64,000 nucleotides of DNA from Zhuqueibacter pondensis (GCA_034505955.1 JAPDQK010000006.1:1-64000), one strand, 5' to 3'. Numbered from the stretch's first letter, positions 1 to 9,217 are shown. Notes: generated by a model not told the origin, from the sequence alone. Translations and numbers: made by a program.

Positions 1-92
1 GCGGCGGTTTACTGTCGGAACAAAGAGTTTCCACGATGCGTTTTGCAAGTGGCGTAAACATCTTCGCGGTCATGATAGTTTTTCCAGAGTAA

Positions 93-434
93 TACTATAG
101 TGCGGCGCGCCATGCGGGCATTCAGAAAATCCAAAATATTTTTCGTGAGAATGCCCATCGGATGTATCATTGGGCGCACGATCGTGCGATTCCCGCCGAC
201 AACAACTTCGCCGAGCGTGAGTTCCGAAAATTGGTCATCGCGCGCAAAATCAGTTTTGGCTCGCAAGGGGACGCTGGTGCCAAAACCCGCGAGATTTTGA
301 TGACGACGCTACTCACGTTGAAAAAACGAAAACCCGGCGATGTGAGGGCGAACTTCAAAGCCTGCTTAGATGCGTTGGCTCGCGATCCCAAGCACGACCC
401 TTATCACGTCCTCTTCTCACTGGACAGTTCATAG
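93..434 (+). pseudogene. IS66-family transposase remnant (C-terminal part)
   Basis: The open frame encodes the end of an IS66-type DDE transposase. It shows the conserved D-N-N-x-A-E-R-E-x-R block followed by a K-I-S-F-G-x-x-x-x-x-G-A-K stretch and a helical tail. The known protein is several times longer. Here the same frame is closed by a TAA at 90-92, and the sequence upstream to base 1 has no intact transposase frame, so only the last third of the catalytic domain survives. No terminal inverted repeats are visible. The fragment could continue beyond the window in a frameshifted form, but it cannot encode a working enzyme. Family assignment is fairly sure; the left boundary is not. Confidence 0.7.
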
Positions 435-609
435 AATTCGTCGCTACAGCCAAGGGGGACATCATCCGCGGTTATCCTTTTCCGCGGCAACGCCGAGGTA
501 CGTCCACCCGTAACTGAGGGATTACGCCCGAGTTCTTTTCCCCGGAACCCGGGCTGGTCTTTTGCTCTCTTTTCAGAATGAGCGTGGTCGACAATTCGAA
601 CGAGATTTT

Positions 610-2277
610 TTACCGTGCCAGTAACATCTTGCGCGTTTGCACCAGGCCGCCGGCTTCCAATCGGTAGAAGTACATGCCACTGGTGAGGCCGGTTGCATTC
701 CACGTAACGGTGTAATGGCCGGCAGTTCTGATTCCTTCCACCAACGTCGCGACCTTTTGGCCAAGCAGATTGTAAACTTCCAACTTGATCATGCCGGTTT
801 TGGGAACGGTATAATCAATTTTCGTCGAAGGATTGAACGGATTGGGATAGTTTTGGCCCAAAGTGTATTCATCCGGAATCGTGCCCGGAACCTTGCGCTC
901 CTGCACGCGCGTCGACAGGCCGGCTCCATCCGTGGTCAAAATACCGATCTGTGAAATAAACGTCCAATCCGCCGCCCAGTTGTAATTACCGAACGCGCCA
1001 ATATAATCTGCCGCAACGAAGAAATCGTCACCCACTGGAACCGAACGCGCACCGGTGAAAGCGGGGCTGCCGGCTTGCGGGCGGGGGTCCAAACCTTTGT
1101 CGTTCGTCCGGCTGATGCCGCGCAGTTGCGGATTGACGAAGCGATTGTTGTTCGCCGCATCGAACAAATAATTGCGCGTGAAAAGCTGCGCGCTGTACTG
1201 CGTCGCACCGCTGCCCGTGCCGAACCCGAAGAAAATATTGTTCTCGAGCGCAATGTCGCCCGCCTGCAAGCGCTTCAGACTGTTCTCCCCCGTCGCCGGT
1301 AAACTGTCGATCTGCACGCCGCGGCCCAAAAAATCGGTGAAGATGCTGTTGTAATATTTGCCGCCGGAGTTGTCACGAATGTTCAACGCAAAATCATTGC
1401 GGGCATTCGTCGAAGCAGCGCCAGAGCCGATATACGTCGCGTTGTACACGATTGGAATCGAATACGGCTGGCCGTCTTCCGGCGTGGTGCCACCATCATG
1501 CTCACCGCCGGAGCCGCCGACTACCGGATCCTGAATCAAAAACCAAAATTGGCCTTTGCCGCGAAAGCCCTCATCCCAGTCGAAGCCGTCGTCGTCGTTG
1601 AACGCGCTAACCAAATAGCGCGTGTTGACCGTGCCGCCGAACCACTCGTAGCCATCGTCAGCATTGTTGAACACTTCAACATATTCAATGACAGTTTTGC
1701 GGCCCACGGCGCCCATGGTCAAGCCGTTGATCTCATTGTTGGCGCCGATATTGGTGCCGCCATAACGGATGGAGACATAGCGAAATACGCCGGAGTTGTC
1801 ATCATCATCGTTGCCGCCGTAAAGGCCGCGCGGCTCGGTCACCGGAATACCTTCGATATTCTCTTCGCCGCCGGCAACGTTGATGCGGGCTTTGCCGAGA
1901 ATAATCACGCCGCCCCATTGACCGCGGGTATCCGGCGGCAAATCATTGAGATCGTCAACGTTGTCGGCCTCTGCCGTAAAAATAATCGGTTTGGTCGGGG
2001 TACCGTGTGCAAAAATTTTGCCGCCGCGCGCGATGATCAACGCGCTGGCATTTTCGCCCTGCCCCGGCTTGCCTTTGATCACTGTGCCCGCTTCAATGGT
2101 CAGCGTACTGCCGTCCTCGACAAACACAAATCCGTTCAGCACGTATACCGTATCCGCCGACCACCGCACGTTGCCCGTCACCTCGGCATCGCGCACTTGT
2201 TTGACAGGCTTATTTTGGGCCATCACCAATGTTGGCAGTAACAAGAGTAATAACGTTGTCGCCAATTTGCGAACCAT
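610..2277 (-). CDS. Secreted beta-helix-like protein with T9SS C-terminal sorting domain
   Basis: A 555-aa exported protein. Residues 1-20 form a signal peptide (basic start, leucine run, cleavage near V-M-A-Q). The long middle part has glycine- and asparagine-rich repeats of the kind seen in right-handed parallel beta-helix surface proteins, including I-E-A-G-T-V-I-K-G-K and an acidic D-D-D-D-N-S-G stretch that could bind calcium. The last ~90 residues are a type IX secretion sorting domain with G-Q-N-Y-P-N-P-F-N-P-S-T, G-Q-K-V and S-G-M-Y-F-Y-R-L. It should therefore cross the outer membrane and remain on the surface or be released. AGGAG lies a few bases before the start. It is downstream of a TonB receptor and may act with it; the ligand is unknown. 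Confidence 0.85.
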   Translation of the reverse strand: MVRKLATTLLLLLLPTLVMAQNKPVKQVRDAEVTGNVRWSADTVYVLNGFVFVEDGSTLTIEAGTVIKGKPGQGENASALIIARGGKIFAHGTPTKPIIFTAEADNVDDLNDLPPDTRGQWGGVIILGKARINVAGGEENIEGIPVTEPRGLYGGNDDDDNSGVFRYVSIRYGGTNIGANNEINGLTMGAVGRKTVIEYVEVFNNADDGYEWFGGTVNTRYLVSAFNDDDGFDWDEGFRGKGQFWFLIQDPVVGGSGGEHDGGTTPEDGQPYSIPIVYNATYIGSGAASTNARNDFALNIRDNSGGKYYNSIFTDFLGRGVQIDSLPATGENSLKRLQAGDIALENNIFFGFGTGSGATQYSAQLFTRNYLFDAANNNRFVNPQLRGISRTNDKGLDPRPQAGSPAFTGARSVPVGDDFFVAADYIGAFGNYNWAADWTFISQIGILTTDGAGLSTRVQERKVPGTIPDEYTLGQNYPNPFNPSTKIDYTVPKTGMIKLEVYNLLGQKVATLVEGIRTAGHYTVTWNATGLTSGMYFYRLEAGGLVQTRKMLLAR

Positions 2278-2312
2278 TGAAGTCTCCTTTTGTTAGTCTG
2301 TGACAAGTGATA

Positions 2313-2333
2313 TCTTTACAAAAAAAGTAAAGA
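2313..2333. repeat. Perfect inverted repeat upstream of the T9SS gene
   Basis: TCTTTAC, seven A, then GTAAAGA form a perfect 7-bp palindrome about 36 bp before the start of the 610-2277 gene. It could be an operator or lie near the promoter of that gene. No regulator can be assigned from sequence alone. Confidence 0.4.
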
Positions 2334-2480
2334 CTTTTAGTGGTATCCGGATTTACGGAATCCTACAGACACAGTCGTCCGGGTTCAAGCCATGAGATTG
2401 TTGATCTGGGCAATTCGTAAGGTCCGAATACTAAAAGCTTTTCCTGTTTGGTTATTTGGTTACGGCTCACCCGCGTTATG

Positions 2481-3029
2481 CTAATAAGTTGAACAGGCTT
2501 CCTCTTGCCGTGTTGGTTGATTGAACAACTTGCGGGCCGATTGCATGACGGCCTTCACGCCAGTCGCAATGTGATCGGAGAGCAGGAGGTTTCCAGCTAT
2601 GGCTCTCAGCTTGGCCGGTACAAACAGAAGCTCTTCCGGCGTTCGTGCCATCTCAAAGCTGTGGTCGAACGTTTTGCCCTCGAATTGCACCAGAAACTCA
2701 TCGTTGACGGCATTCAAGCCTTTGATTTTAACTCGAGAAATCCTGCCGTTTTTGTCAATTCCCACGAGCAGGTTCATGGCTTTACCTTCATGGACAAGAG
2801 GTTTGGTAAAAACGTAACCCAAAAACTCATCGGCGTCTTCGACAAGGCCTCGGTACCAAGCCTCGCCGTAAACGGCGCCCTCGGCATCACGCAGGATTCG
2901 GCAAAAATCCGTTCGTGGGAAAATCAGCGAGCAATCCTCATGCGTTAATGTGGTAGGAATTTGTGCGCTTGCCATCGTTGCCACGAGCAGTAAGAGTAAG
3001 AGCAGGCGATGTAAGTTTTTCTTTTTCAT
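2481..3029 (-). CDS. Secreted FMN-binding-domain-like protein
   Basis: A 182-aa protein with a signal peptide (K-K-K-N start, leucine run, cleavage near A-S-A-Q). The central block L-L-V-G-I-D-K-N-G-R-I-S-R-V-K-I-K-G and the following V-Q-F-E-G-K resemble the FMN-binding domain of RnfG/NosR-type proteins. The motif that attaches or contacts flavin in that family (D-x-x-[ST]-G-A-T) appears only as D-H-I-A-T-G-V, so flavin binding is uncertain. The start is 27 bp after the TonB receptor stop and has an AAAGGTG ribosome site, so the two genes are probably co-transcribed. It may be a periplasmic redox or accessory subunit for the receptor system; that is inference. Confidence 0.6.
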   Translation of the reverse strand: MKKKNLHRLLLLLLLVATMASAQIPTTLTHEDCSLIFPRTDFCRILRDAEGAVYGEAWYRGLVEDADEFLGYVFTKPLVHEGKAMNLLVGIDKNGRISRVKIKGLNAVNDEFLVQFEGKTFDHSFEMARTPEELLFVPAKLRAIAGNLLLSDHIATGVKAVMQSARKLFNQPTRQEEACSTY

Positions 3030-3056
3030 TTCACACCTTTAAAATGAGTTTGATAA

Positions 3057-5933
3057 TCAATCAACACTATAAGTCAAGCCCAGCGAGAAGGTGCGTCCCA
3101 GTGTGTGCTTGCGCGAAACGTAATCGACACCCTTAAAGTGATGAACTTTGCGCACTTCGGAATCGAGCAGGTTTTTGGCGGCGGCTTTCAACGTGACGCC
3201 TTTCAAAACGCGCTGCGACAGCGTGAAATCGAGCACGCCGCGCGGCTGCTCGTAGATGTTCGGCGTGCCGCCAAGGCTGACCTCGGTCAAACGCTCGCCG
3301 AAAATATTGTAGTAAAGGCTGGCCATCGTGCCGGTTTTGGCGTTGTCGTAAACCACGTCCACATTCAACACGTACGGCGACTGGCCTTGCAGCTCGCGCT
3401 TGCCGTCGGCGTTGGGATCCAACTGGCGAAGCGTTGCCAATTCTTTCGCCGGAACATCGACGCGTGATTGCACGAGCGTCAAGTTGCCGCCGGCTTGGAA
3501 ATGCTGCAAAAACGCGGCGATTTGATCGAGCTGCTTGCGCACCTCGAACTCGGCGCCGTAGACGGTCGCCGCCTCCACATTTTGAAATTGGCCCTGATTG
3601 TTGTTGGAGACGATGGCGCGCTCGATCGGATTCCGGAAGCGTTTGTAAAAGCCGCTCACCGCGATAATTTCACCGGGGCGCGCAAACCATTCCCAGCGCA
3701 GATCGTAATTGTCGATCAGCGTCCGCTTCAAGTTGGGATTGCCCACGAAGATAAAGTCGCCGATGAAGTCGAACGAAGCAAACGGCGCCAACTCGCGAAA
3801 GGTCGGGCGCGCCAAGGTTCTGCCGTAAGCCGCGCGCAGGTTCATGTTGCCAACTTCATAAACCAAATTAACTGACGGCAACCAATCGTCATTTGCCACC
3901 TCGCCTTTTTGTTTGGCCGGATCTTGGCTGGCAACATGGATACGAGTGGTTTCGAAGCGCGTGCCGCCAATGAAACGCAGCCTGGCCATCAGTGGCACAT
4001 CGATCATGCCGTAAACCGCAGTGATACTCTGATCGCCATCGTAGTTGTCGGACATCTGGCTGGCATCGACGATATAATTGCCGAAGCGATAGCGCCCATT
4101 CGCACTGTCAACGATGCCGACATTTTTCGGCGAAAAGAATTCCACCGGATCGCCGTTGTAGCGGACGGCGGATTGATAATATTCGAATCGGCGTGAGCGG
4201 AAGGTGCGCTCTTTTTGGCTGAATGAACCGCCGAGCTTGACCGCGCCTTTGAGCCCGCTCCATTGCTTGATCGGAATCGACAAGTTGAGATTGGAATCCC
4301 AAAGGGTCTCGTCGAGATTGCGGAAGTAGCGTACCGGCCGCGAGTAATTCGAGACGGCGATAGAATACAGCGTCAGCGGTCCGGTTTCGCGTTCGGTAGG
4401 AGTGTAATCATTGCTGAAAAAGCGCAAATCCGGCTCGTTCTGGGCCGTGCTCGTATAAGCGCTGCTCCATTCGAGGCGCATGCCCAGCAAGCCGTCGAGA
4501 AGATGCGCGCCGCTGAGTTGCGCCGAAGCCAGATCACGCTGAACATATTGCAGCACACGAGTTTCGAATAAAGTCCCCGGCGCCAAGTCGCGCGGCAGCG
4601 GCCCGGTCTGATAGCGCGCCACGGACTCGCCGCTGCGGTTACGCATATAGTTCAAGCTGATTTGATGATTTGGATTCAGCTTGTAGGACAAATTGGCCAA
4701 GCCGCCCAACAGCACTTCGTCCGAGCTTTTATGGTCTGAAAAACGTGAGAGATTGTTCAACTCGTTTACTTCGGCGACTTTGCCGGTCAGTTGGTATTGC
4801 GCGGTGATGCCGTTACGATATTTGGACAAGGTTCTGCTATAGCTCAGGCTGGCGAGAAAACCGAGCAGCCGGCCGAAGAGCTGCATTTGATTGCCCACCG
4901 AAAACGCGTAACTTTGATTGACCGGCGTGTGCTTCGTCGTCGGCGCCATGACCGGGGAGAAAGATTTTGACAACCGGTCGAGCTCTCGTGCTTTGGCTGC
5001 ATCACGAAACGCCTTACCGATGTCGGGAATTTTTACGTTGGGGTCTTTGAGCGGATCGGGAATGTCGCGCGTGCCGTCGTCGAAGCCGAGCCAATCGGTT
5101 TTGCCGCCTGGATAGGAGAGAAAGCTGTTTTGCAAATTGGTTTGCGTATTGTAAGAAGTCGAGCTCGAGAAGGACAGGCTGAATGACTCTGGAAAAGCTT
5201 GTGTGGTGAGATTGACGCTGCCGCCGGTAAAATTGCCTGGCTTGTCTGGTGTAAACGTTTTAATGGTCACAATATTGTCGAGCAGCTTTGACGGAAACAA
5301 ATCCAAAGAAAGCGCGTTGCGGTCGGGGTCGGCGCTGGGCAACGAGGCACCGTTGAGTTGTGTATTCATGTAGCGATCGCCGAGACCGCGCACATAAACG
5401 TACTTGCCGTCCATCACCGAGGCGCCAGTGACTTGCTCGACCGCATCGGCGGCAGTGCCGCTGCCGGAACGGGAAATCGCCTCGGCGCTGATCGCGTCGC
5501 TGATCGCGTTGGCTTTTTGGCGACTTTTTAACAGCGAGGCCTCAGTGTTTTTCAAGGCCGTAGCTTCTACCACCACCTCATCACCCTGGATGATCTCCGG
5601 ACTGAGAGAGAAATTGATCTCGGTCAAGGCTTTGTCCGTGACTTTCACATCGGCCACGCGCATTAGCGCGTAGCCAATCATTGAGGCAACCAGCGTATAA
5701 GTTCCCACCGGCACAGGGGAAATGGTGTAATGACCATTCAGATCCGTAGCAGCACCAAGGGTTGAGCCTTCAATGATGACATTGACACCCGGAAGCGCCT
5801 CACCGGTTTGCGTATCAACGACTTTCCCCTTAATCCGGCCATTTTGCGGTAGTGCCGCTGTGCCACTGCCAACGAAAAAACAAATCAACAAAGCGGTAGC
5901 CGTTAAAAATGCGTTGAATGTGCTTTTGAACAT
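3057..5933 (-). CDS. TonB-dependent outer-membrane receptor, OAR/SusC-like
   Basis: About 958 aa. The chosen ATG at 5933 follows a strong AGGAGG; a frame-open extension to 5966 lacks one. The order is a signal peptide, a carboxypeptidase-regulatory beta-sandwich (G-R-I-K-G-K-V-V-D-T-Q-T-G-E-A-L-P-G-V), a plug domain (V-R-G-L-G-D-R-Y, then N-I-V-T-I-K-T-F-T-P-D-K-P-G-N-F) and a long C-terminal barrel ending in aromatic-rich strands. Such receptors import large or scarce nutrients with energy from TonB-ExbBD. A Pho-box-like direct-repeat array sits 77-105 bp before the start and the neighbouring genes handle phosphate, so I infer a phosphate or organophosphate role. The substrate is not shown by the protein itself. 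Confidence 0.88.
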   Translation of the reverse strand: MFKSTFNAFLTATALLICFFVGSGTAALPQNGRIKGKVVDTQTGEALPGVNVIIEGSTLGAATDLNGHYTISPVPVGTYTLVASMIGYALMRVADVKVTDKALTEINFSLSPEIIQGDEVVVEATALKNTEASLLKSRQKANAISDAISAEAISRSGSGTAADAVEQVTGASVMDGKYVYVRGLGDRYMNTQLNGASLPSADPDRNALSLDLFPSKLLDNIVTIKTFTPDKPGNFTGGSVNLTTQAFPESFSLSFSSSTSYNTQTNLQNSFLSYPGGKTDWLGFDDGTRDIPDPLKDPNVKIPDIGKAFRDAAKARELDRLSKSFSPVMAPTTKHTPVNQSYAFSVGNQMQLFGRLLGFLASLSYSRTLSKYRNGITAQYQLTGKVAEVNELNNLSRFSDHKSSDEVLLGGLANLSYKLNPNHQISLNYMRNRSGESVARYQTGPLPRDLAPGTLFETRVLQYVQRDLASAQLSGAHLLDGLLGMRLEWSSAYTSTAQNEPDLRFFSNDYTPTERETGPLTLYSIAVSNYSRPVRYFRNLDETLWDSNLNLSIPIKQWSGLKGAVKLGGSFSQKERTFRSRRFEYYQSAVRYNGDPVEFFSPKNVGIVDSANGRYRFGNYIVDASQMSDNYDGDQSITAVYGMIDVPLMARLRFIGGTRFETTRIHVASQDPAKQKGEVANDDWLPSVNLVYEVGNMNLRAAYGRTLARPTFRELAPFASFDFIGDFIFVGNPNLKRTLIDNYDLRWEWFARPGEIIAVSGFYKRFRNPIERAIVSNNNQGQFQNVEAATVYGAEFEVRKQLDQIAAFLQHFQAGGNLTLVQSRVDVPAKELATLRQLDPNADGKRELQGQSPYVLNVDVVYDNAKTGTMASLYYNIFGERLTEVSLGGTPNIYEQPRGVLDFTLSQRVLKGVTLKAAAKNLLDSEVRKVHHFKGVDYVSRKHTLGRTFSLGLTYSVD

Positions 5934-6009
5934 TCGGACCTCCTTTTTTGTCTTGATGGTGGTCATGATTATTTAGCACGATAAAATTAAAAAGCGTTCA
6001 TTATCCATG

Positions 6010-6038
6010 AATGAAAGTGGGATGAAGAAATTGTTAAG
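6010..6038 (-). promoter_or_regulatory. Pho-box-like direct repeats before the TonB receptor
   Basis: On the minus strand CTTAACA (6038-6032), CTTCATC (6027-6021) and TTTCATT (6016-6010) recur with an exact 11-bp period. This is the spacing of PhoB/PhoP binding sites, and the sequences resemble the known [CT]T[GT][TA][CA]A[TC] half-sites. It lies 77 bp upstream of the receptor start, next to the pst region. Confidence 0.5.
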
Positions 6039-6115
6039 CATTTGTACACCTTGCGCTCAGTACAAAGCAAACAAATACAGTCACCAAGGCGAGTTGAAAT
6101 AGAATGTCAAAGAAA

Positions 6116-6646
6116 TTACAGAAGAATTTTGACGCTGATTTCAGCACTGGTTATGCCGAGCAACACGCCGGCAAGAACATCTGTTGGATAATGCACGCCG
6201 TTGTAAACGCGGGAGAAACCAATGATTATCGCCCAGAAATAGCAAGGCAGCGTCAGCGTGGGATAAAAAGTGCTCAATAACGTCGCCATGAGAAAAGCCG
6301 CGGCAGTATGTCCGGAGGGAAAACTAAACTCATCAGGAGGCTTGATTAAGTACCGAATCCCGGGAATCTTGGTGAATGGCCGGCCGCGTTTGATTTTGTG
6401 CTTGACCAACAAATAGATCGGAATTTCGATGGCGAAGCCGATCAATCCGACAGGAACCAGTTGCCTGGCCATGTCATAATCCAGGAAAAACAGAACTATG
6501 GCGATAACGCCGTAGAGATAGCCGTCGCCGCTTCTCGAAATCCAATGCATCAGGCGGTCAAGAAGCCACTTGCCATTCCAACTAAATATCTTGCTAAAAA
6601 CCAGCGTGTCCCACTCCCCGAGGTTTTGTGCAATGACTTGAAACAT
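6116..6646 (-). CDS. PAP2-family membrane phosphatase
   Basis: A 176-aa membrane protein with about five hydrophobic segments and all three motifs of the type 2 phosphatidic acid phosphatase family: K82-x6-R89-P90, P110-S-G-H113 and S145-R-x5-H152-x3-D156. These enzymes remove phosphate from lipid phosphates such as phosphatidic acid or undecaprenyl pyrophosphate. The ATG at 6646 is preceded by AGGAG at 8 bases; an upstream extension of the frame to 6853 has no support. The gene is divergent from the phosphate porin and shares a 346-bp intergenic region with it, which fits a role in phosphate scavenging or lipid recycling. Confidence 0.88.
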   Translation of the reverse strand: MFQVIAQNLGEWDTLVFSKIFSWNGKWLLDRLMHWISRSGDGYLYGVIAIVLFFLDYDMARQLVPVGLIGFAIEIPIYLLVKHKIKRGRPFTKIPGIRYLIKPPDEFSFPSGHTAAAFLMATLLSTFYPTLTLPCYFWAIIIGFSRVYNGVHYPTDVLAGVLLGITSAEISVKILL

Positions 6647-6846
6647 GACGGAGTCTCCTGTGGAATATTCCCGTGCAGATTTTTTCGGTGTACACCTGTA
6701 AGATAATTGACAAACGTGAAGCAAAAATAAAGTTGGAATTAAAAAATTGTTATGAAAAATGTTGTGTAAATCAAACCAAGCTCGTTGGTTCGCTCGGTGA
6801 TACCCCCTGCCCTCCCCAGATCGACCATTTTTGCCTTCCCTTGATC

Positions 6847-6885
6847 TTAACACAATCTTAACATTACGTTAAAATTTCCTTATCA
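6847..6885 (+). promoter_or_regulatory. Pho box: four 11-bp-spaced repeats before the porin gene
   Basis: TTAACA (6847), TTAACA (6858), TTAAAA (6869) and TTATCA (6880) are spaced exactly 11 bp apart. This matches the TT[AT]ACA-N5 direct repeats bound by PhoP/PhoB response regulators. The array is about 108 bp upstream of the porin start. The rest of the 6647-6992 interval is AT-rich and holds no gene. Confidence 0.65.
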
Positions 6886-6992
6886 TTGGCCAGTTAAATT
6901 GATATAGCAATAAAGCGCGCAATATTGCTCGGCTGTCAGTTTTATCACAATTACTGTTTTGGTCAGGTCATCAAATTTGGTCAGGAGGGAAA

Positions 6993-8012
6993 ATGAAGGT
7001 TCAAACCGTCAGCAGGTGGGCTCTGCCCATTGCGTGCCTTTTTTGGGGAATTTCCAGCCTCTTCGCGCAGGAAGGAAAAATCAGCGGCTACATTTTCAGC
7101 GACTATTTTTACGAATTTTCACATCCGAATGCGACAACCGCCGCGCTCAATCGCAATGGGTTCCAATTCCGTCGCGCCTATTTTACCTATGATCGCGATT
7201 TGTCGGAAAAATTTACCGTGCGCTTCCGTCTCGAAATGAACAGTCCGGATTTGACGAGAGTGCAGGATTTTGGTGCCAGCAGCACGCTCACGCCCTACAT
7301 CAAGCACGCTTACCTGCGTTGGAATAATTTCCTGCCACTGAGCAAGCTGTCGTTTGGCTTAGTCGGCACCCCTACGTTCAACCTGTCCGAAGAAGTTTGG
7401 GGTTACCGGTCGGTGGAAAAAACGGTGATGGATTTGCGCAGCATTGCGCCGTCGTCCGATTTGGGCATGGCTTTGGAGGGCAAGTTGAGCAGCGCGGGGG
7501 TGCTGAACTACACCATCTTCGTGGCGAACGGCACAGGCACGCGCAGCGAGACCGATAAGAACAAGCGCATCTATGTCAACGTGCCAATAAAAATTCAAGG
7601 TGGGTTTTCTCTTGTTCCGTATTTCGATTATGAAGGCGGGGATGACGGCAAAAGCAAACGGGCGATGGCGTTTTTCGCAGGTGTGCAAAAGCCGAGTTTT
7701 CACGGCGGCGTCGAGCTCTTTCAGAAGGTGAGCAATAAAGCGTTGGCTAACAATCAAAACAGAACCGAATCCGGTTTTTCAATCTTTGGCGCTGTGAAAG
7801 CGCTGGAGAAAATCAAGCTGTTTGGCCGTTACGACAGGTATGATCCGAACTCCGACCTCAATGACGACGGCAATGCGCTCGTCATTGCGGGTTTGGATTT
7901 CGCCGCGGACAAAAACGTCAACATCATGCCGAACGTGAGAATCGAAAGTTATCAGGTTTCCGGCTTGGACGTCAACACGGTGGGTGCATTGACGCTATTC
8001 TTCCGGTTTTAA
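6993..8012 (+). CDS. Phosphate-selective porin O/P-like outer-membrane protein
   Basis: A 339-aa protein with a signal peptide ending S-S-L-F-A-Q and a start preceded by AGGAGG. The mature part consists of alternating amphipathic strands typical of a 16-stranded OprP/OprO-type barrel, with F-R-R-A-Y-F-T-Y-D-R-D-L near the N-terminus and a terminal F-F-R-F, the C-terminal phenylalanine required for outer-membrane assembly. OprP-type porins let phosphate or polyphosphate enter the periplasm. The adjacent Pho box and the downstream pst genes support this substrate. Assignment at family level is good; phosphate selectivity is inferred. Confidence 0.82.
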   Translation: MKVQTVSRWALPIACLFWGISSLFAQEGKISGYIFSDYFYEFSHPNATTAALNRNGFQFRRAYFTYDRDLSEKFTVRFRLEMNSPDLTRVQDFGASSTLTPYIKHAYLRWNNFLPLSKLSFGLVGTPTFNLSEEVWGYRSVEKTVMDLRSIAPSSDLGMALEGKLSSAGVLNYTIFVANGTGTRSETDKNKRIYVNVPIKIQGGFSLVPYFDYEGGDDGKSKRAMAFFAGVQKPSFHGGVELFQKVSNKALANNQNRTESGFSIFGAVKALEKIKLFGRYDRYDPNSDLNDDGNALVIAGLDFAADKNVNIMPNVRIESYQVSGLDVNTVGALTLFFRF

Positions 8013-8034
8013 CAAATGATGCCACCAACTGAAT

Positions 8035-8127
8035 TGTCATTCTGGAAGAATCCTTTTGAAATCCGAAACAATCGTTTGTGTTAAAGGAAAAAAAAGATTC
8101 CCTGCGGGCGTAGCCTGCGGAATGACA
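8035..8127. repeat. Dispersed intergenic repeat, copy 1 (TGTCATTC...GAATGACA)
   Basis: The interval begins TGTCATTCTGGAAGAATC and ends CGTAGCCTGCGGAATGACA, so its ends are inverted repeats. Related copies are at 11521-11638, 32261-32332 and, in more diverged form, 37795-37902 and 55984-56058. It separates the porin gene from pstS and could fold as an RNA hairpin in the operon mRNA. Confidence 0.7.
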
Positions 8128-8150
8128 GAACCCAAAAGGAGTAAATGATC

Positions 8151-9122
8151 ATGAGTAAATTTCAAAAAATCTTTTTCATGTTGATGTTTGCTTTCGCCAG
8201 CTTGGCGTTGGCGCAAGAGGCGATCAAAGTCGATCCCGCCATTGCGAAGTATAAAAAGACCAGCGGCATTTCTGGCTCGGTCAACAGCATCGGCTCGGAT
8301 ACGATGAACAATTTGATGACGCTGTGGGCCGAGGCGTTTGCAAAATTCTATCCGAATGTCAAAGTACAAGTGGAAGGCAAAGGCTCGAGCACGGCGCCGC
8401 CTGCGCTCATTGCCGGCACCGCGCAGTTCGGCCCGATGTCGCGCGAAATGAAGCAGGAAGAAATCGACAAGTTTGAGAAAACCTATGGCTACAAACCGAC
8501 AGCAATTCGCACTTCCATCGACGCGCTTGCGGTTTACGTCAACAAAGACAATCCCATCACCGGATTGACACTGCCTCAAATCGATGCGATTTTCTCGAAA
8601 ACCCGGCGCGGTGGTTATGCACAAGATTTGACGATCTGGGGGCAGCTCGATCTCAGCGGTACATGGGCGAATAAACCGATCAGTCTTTACGGCCGCAATT
8701 CAGCTTCCGGCACGTACGGCTACTTCAAAGAGCATGCACTGTACAAAGGTGACTACAAAGACACAGTGAAAGAGCAACCTGGCTCAGCTTCCGTCGTGCA
8801 AGGTGTCACCGAAGATCGTTACGGCATTGGATATTCTGGCATCGGCTACATAACTTCCGGTGTTCGCGCCGTGCCTTTGGCAGCCAAAGAAGGCGCACAA
8901 TATTTTGCTGCCACAATGGAAAATGTCATTCACGGCAAATATCCCCTGGCACGCTTTCTTTACCTGTATATCAACAAAGCGCCCAACAAACCGCTTGACC
9001 CGCTCGTCCGAGAGTTCTGCAAATTTGTATTGAGTCAGGAGGGCCAGCAGGTGGTAATCAAAGACGGATACATGCCCATGCCGGCAAAGGTGGTCATGGA
9101 AGAACTCAAAAAGCTGGAATAA
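8151..9122 (+). CDS. pstS: Phosphate ABC transporter substrate-binding protein PstS
   Basis: A 323-aa periplasmic protein. The signal peptide ends F-A-S-L-A-L-A-Q. Ligand-binding features of the PstS family are visible: V-N-S-I-G-S-D-T near the start of the mature protein, G-K-G-S-S-T-A-P-P, and the later G-R-N-S-A-S-G-T-Y block that contacts phosphate. It delivers phosphate to the PstCAB pump. An in-frame ATG at 8145 is only three bases from AGGAG; the ATG at 8151 has proper spacing and was chosen. It is followed by two stable hairpins and then pstC. Confidence 0.92.
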   Translation: MSKFQKIFFMLMFAFASLALAQEAIKVDPAIAKYKKTSGISGSVNSIGSDTMNNLMTLWAEAFAKFYPNVKVQVEGKGSSTAPPALIAGTAQFGPMSREMKQEEIDKFEKTYGYKPTAIRTSIDALAVYVNKDNPITGLTLPQIDAIFSKTRRGGYAQDLTIWGQLDLSGTWANKPISLYGRNSASGTYGYFKEHALYKGDYKDTVKEQPGSASVVQGVTEDRYGIGYSGIGYITSGVRAVPLAAKEGAQYFAATMENVIHGKYPLARFLYLYINKAPNKPLDPLVREFCKFVLSQEGQQVVIKDGYMPMPAKVVMEELKKLE

Positions 9123-9126
9123 ACAA

Positions 9127-9199
9127 GGGGGGAGTAGCTACCCCCCTGACCAGAAGTGCGAAGTCTCATGGCTGAGGTCGAGCCGGAGCTTCGCACTTC
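9127..9199 (+). promoter_or_regulatory. Two hairpins in the pstS-pstC gap
   Basis: AGGGGGG (9127) pairs with CCCCCCT (9142-9148), and GAAGTGCGAAG (9154-9164) pairs perfectly with CTTCGCACTTC (9189-9199). There is no T run, so these are better read as mRNA-stabilising or attenuating structures than as full terminators. Such structures are known to keep binding-protein mRNA above permease mRNA. Confidence 0.65.
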
Positions 9200-9217
9200 C
9201 AAATATAATATGAAGGC

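Noticed and set aside
1498..2241. 247-codon plus-strand frame opposite the T9SS gene
   Set aside because: No ribosome site, no domain, and the minus-strand gene has clear signal peptide and sorting motifs.
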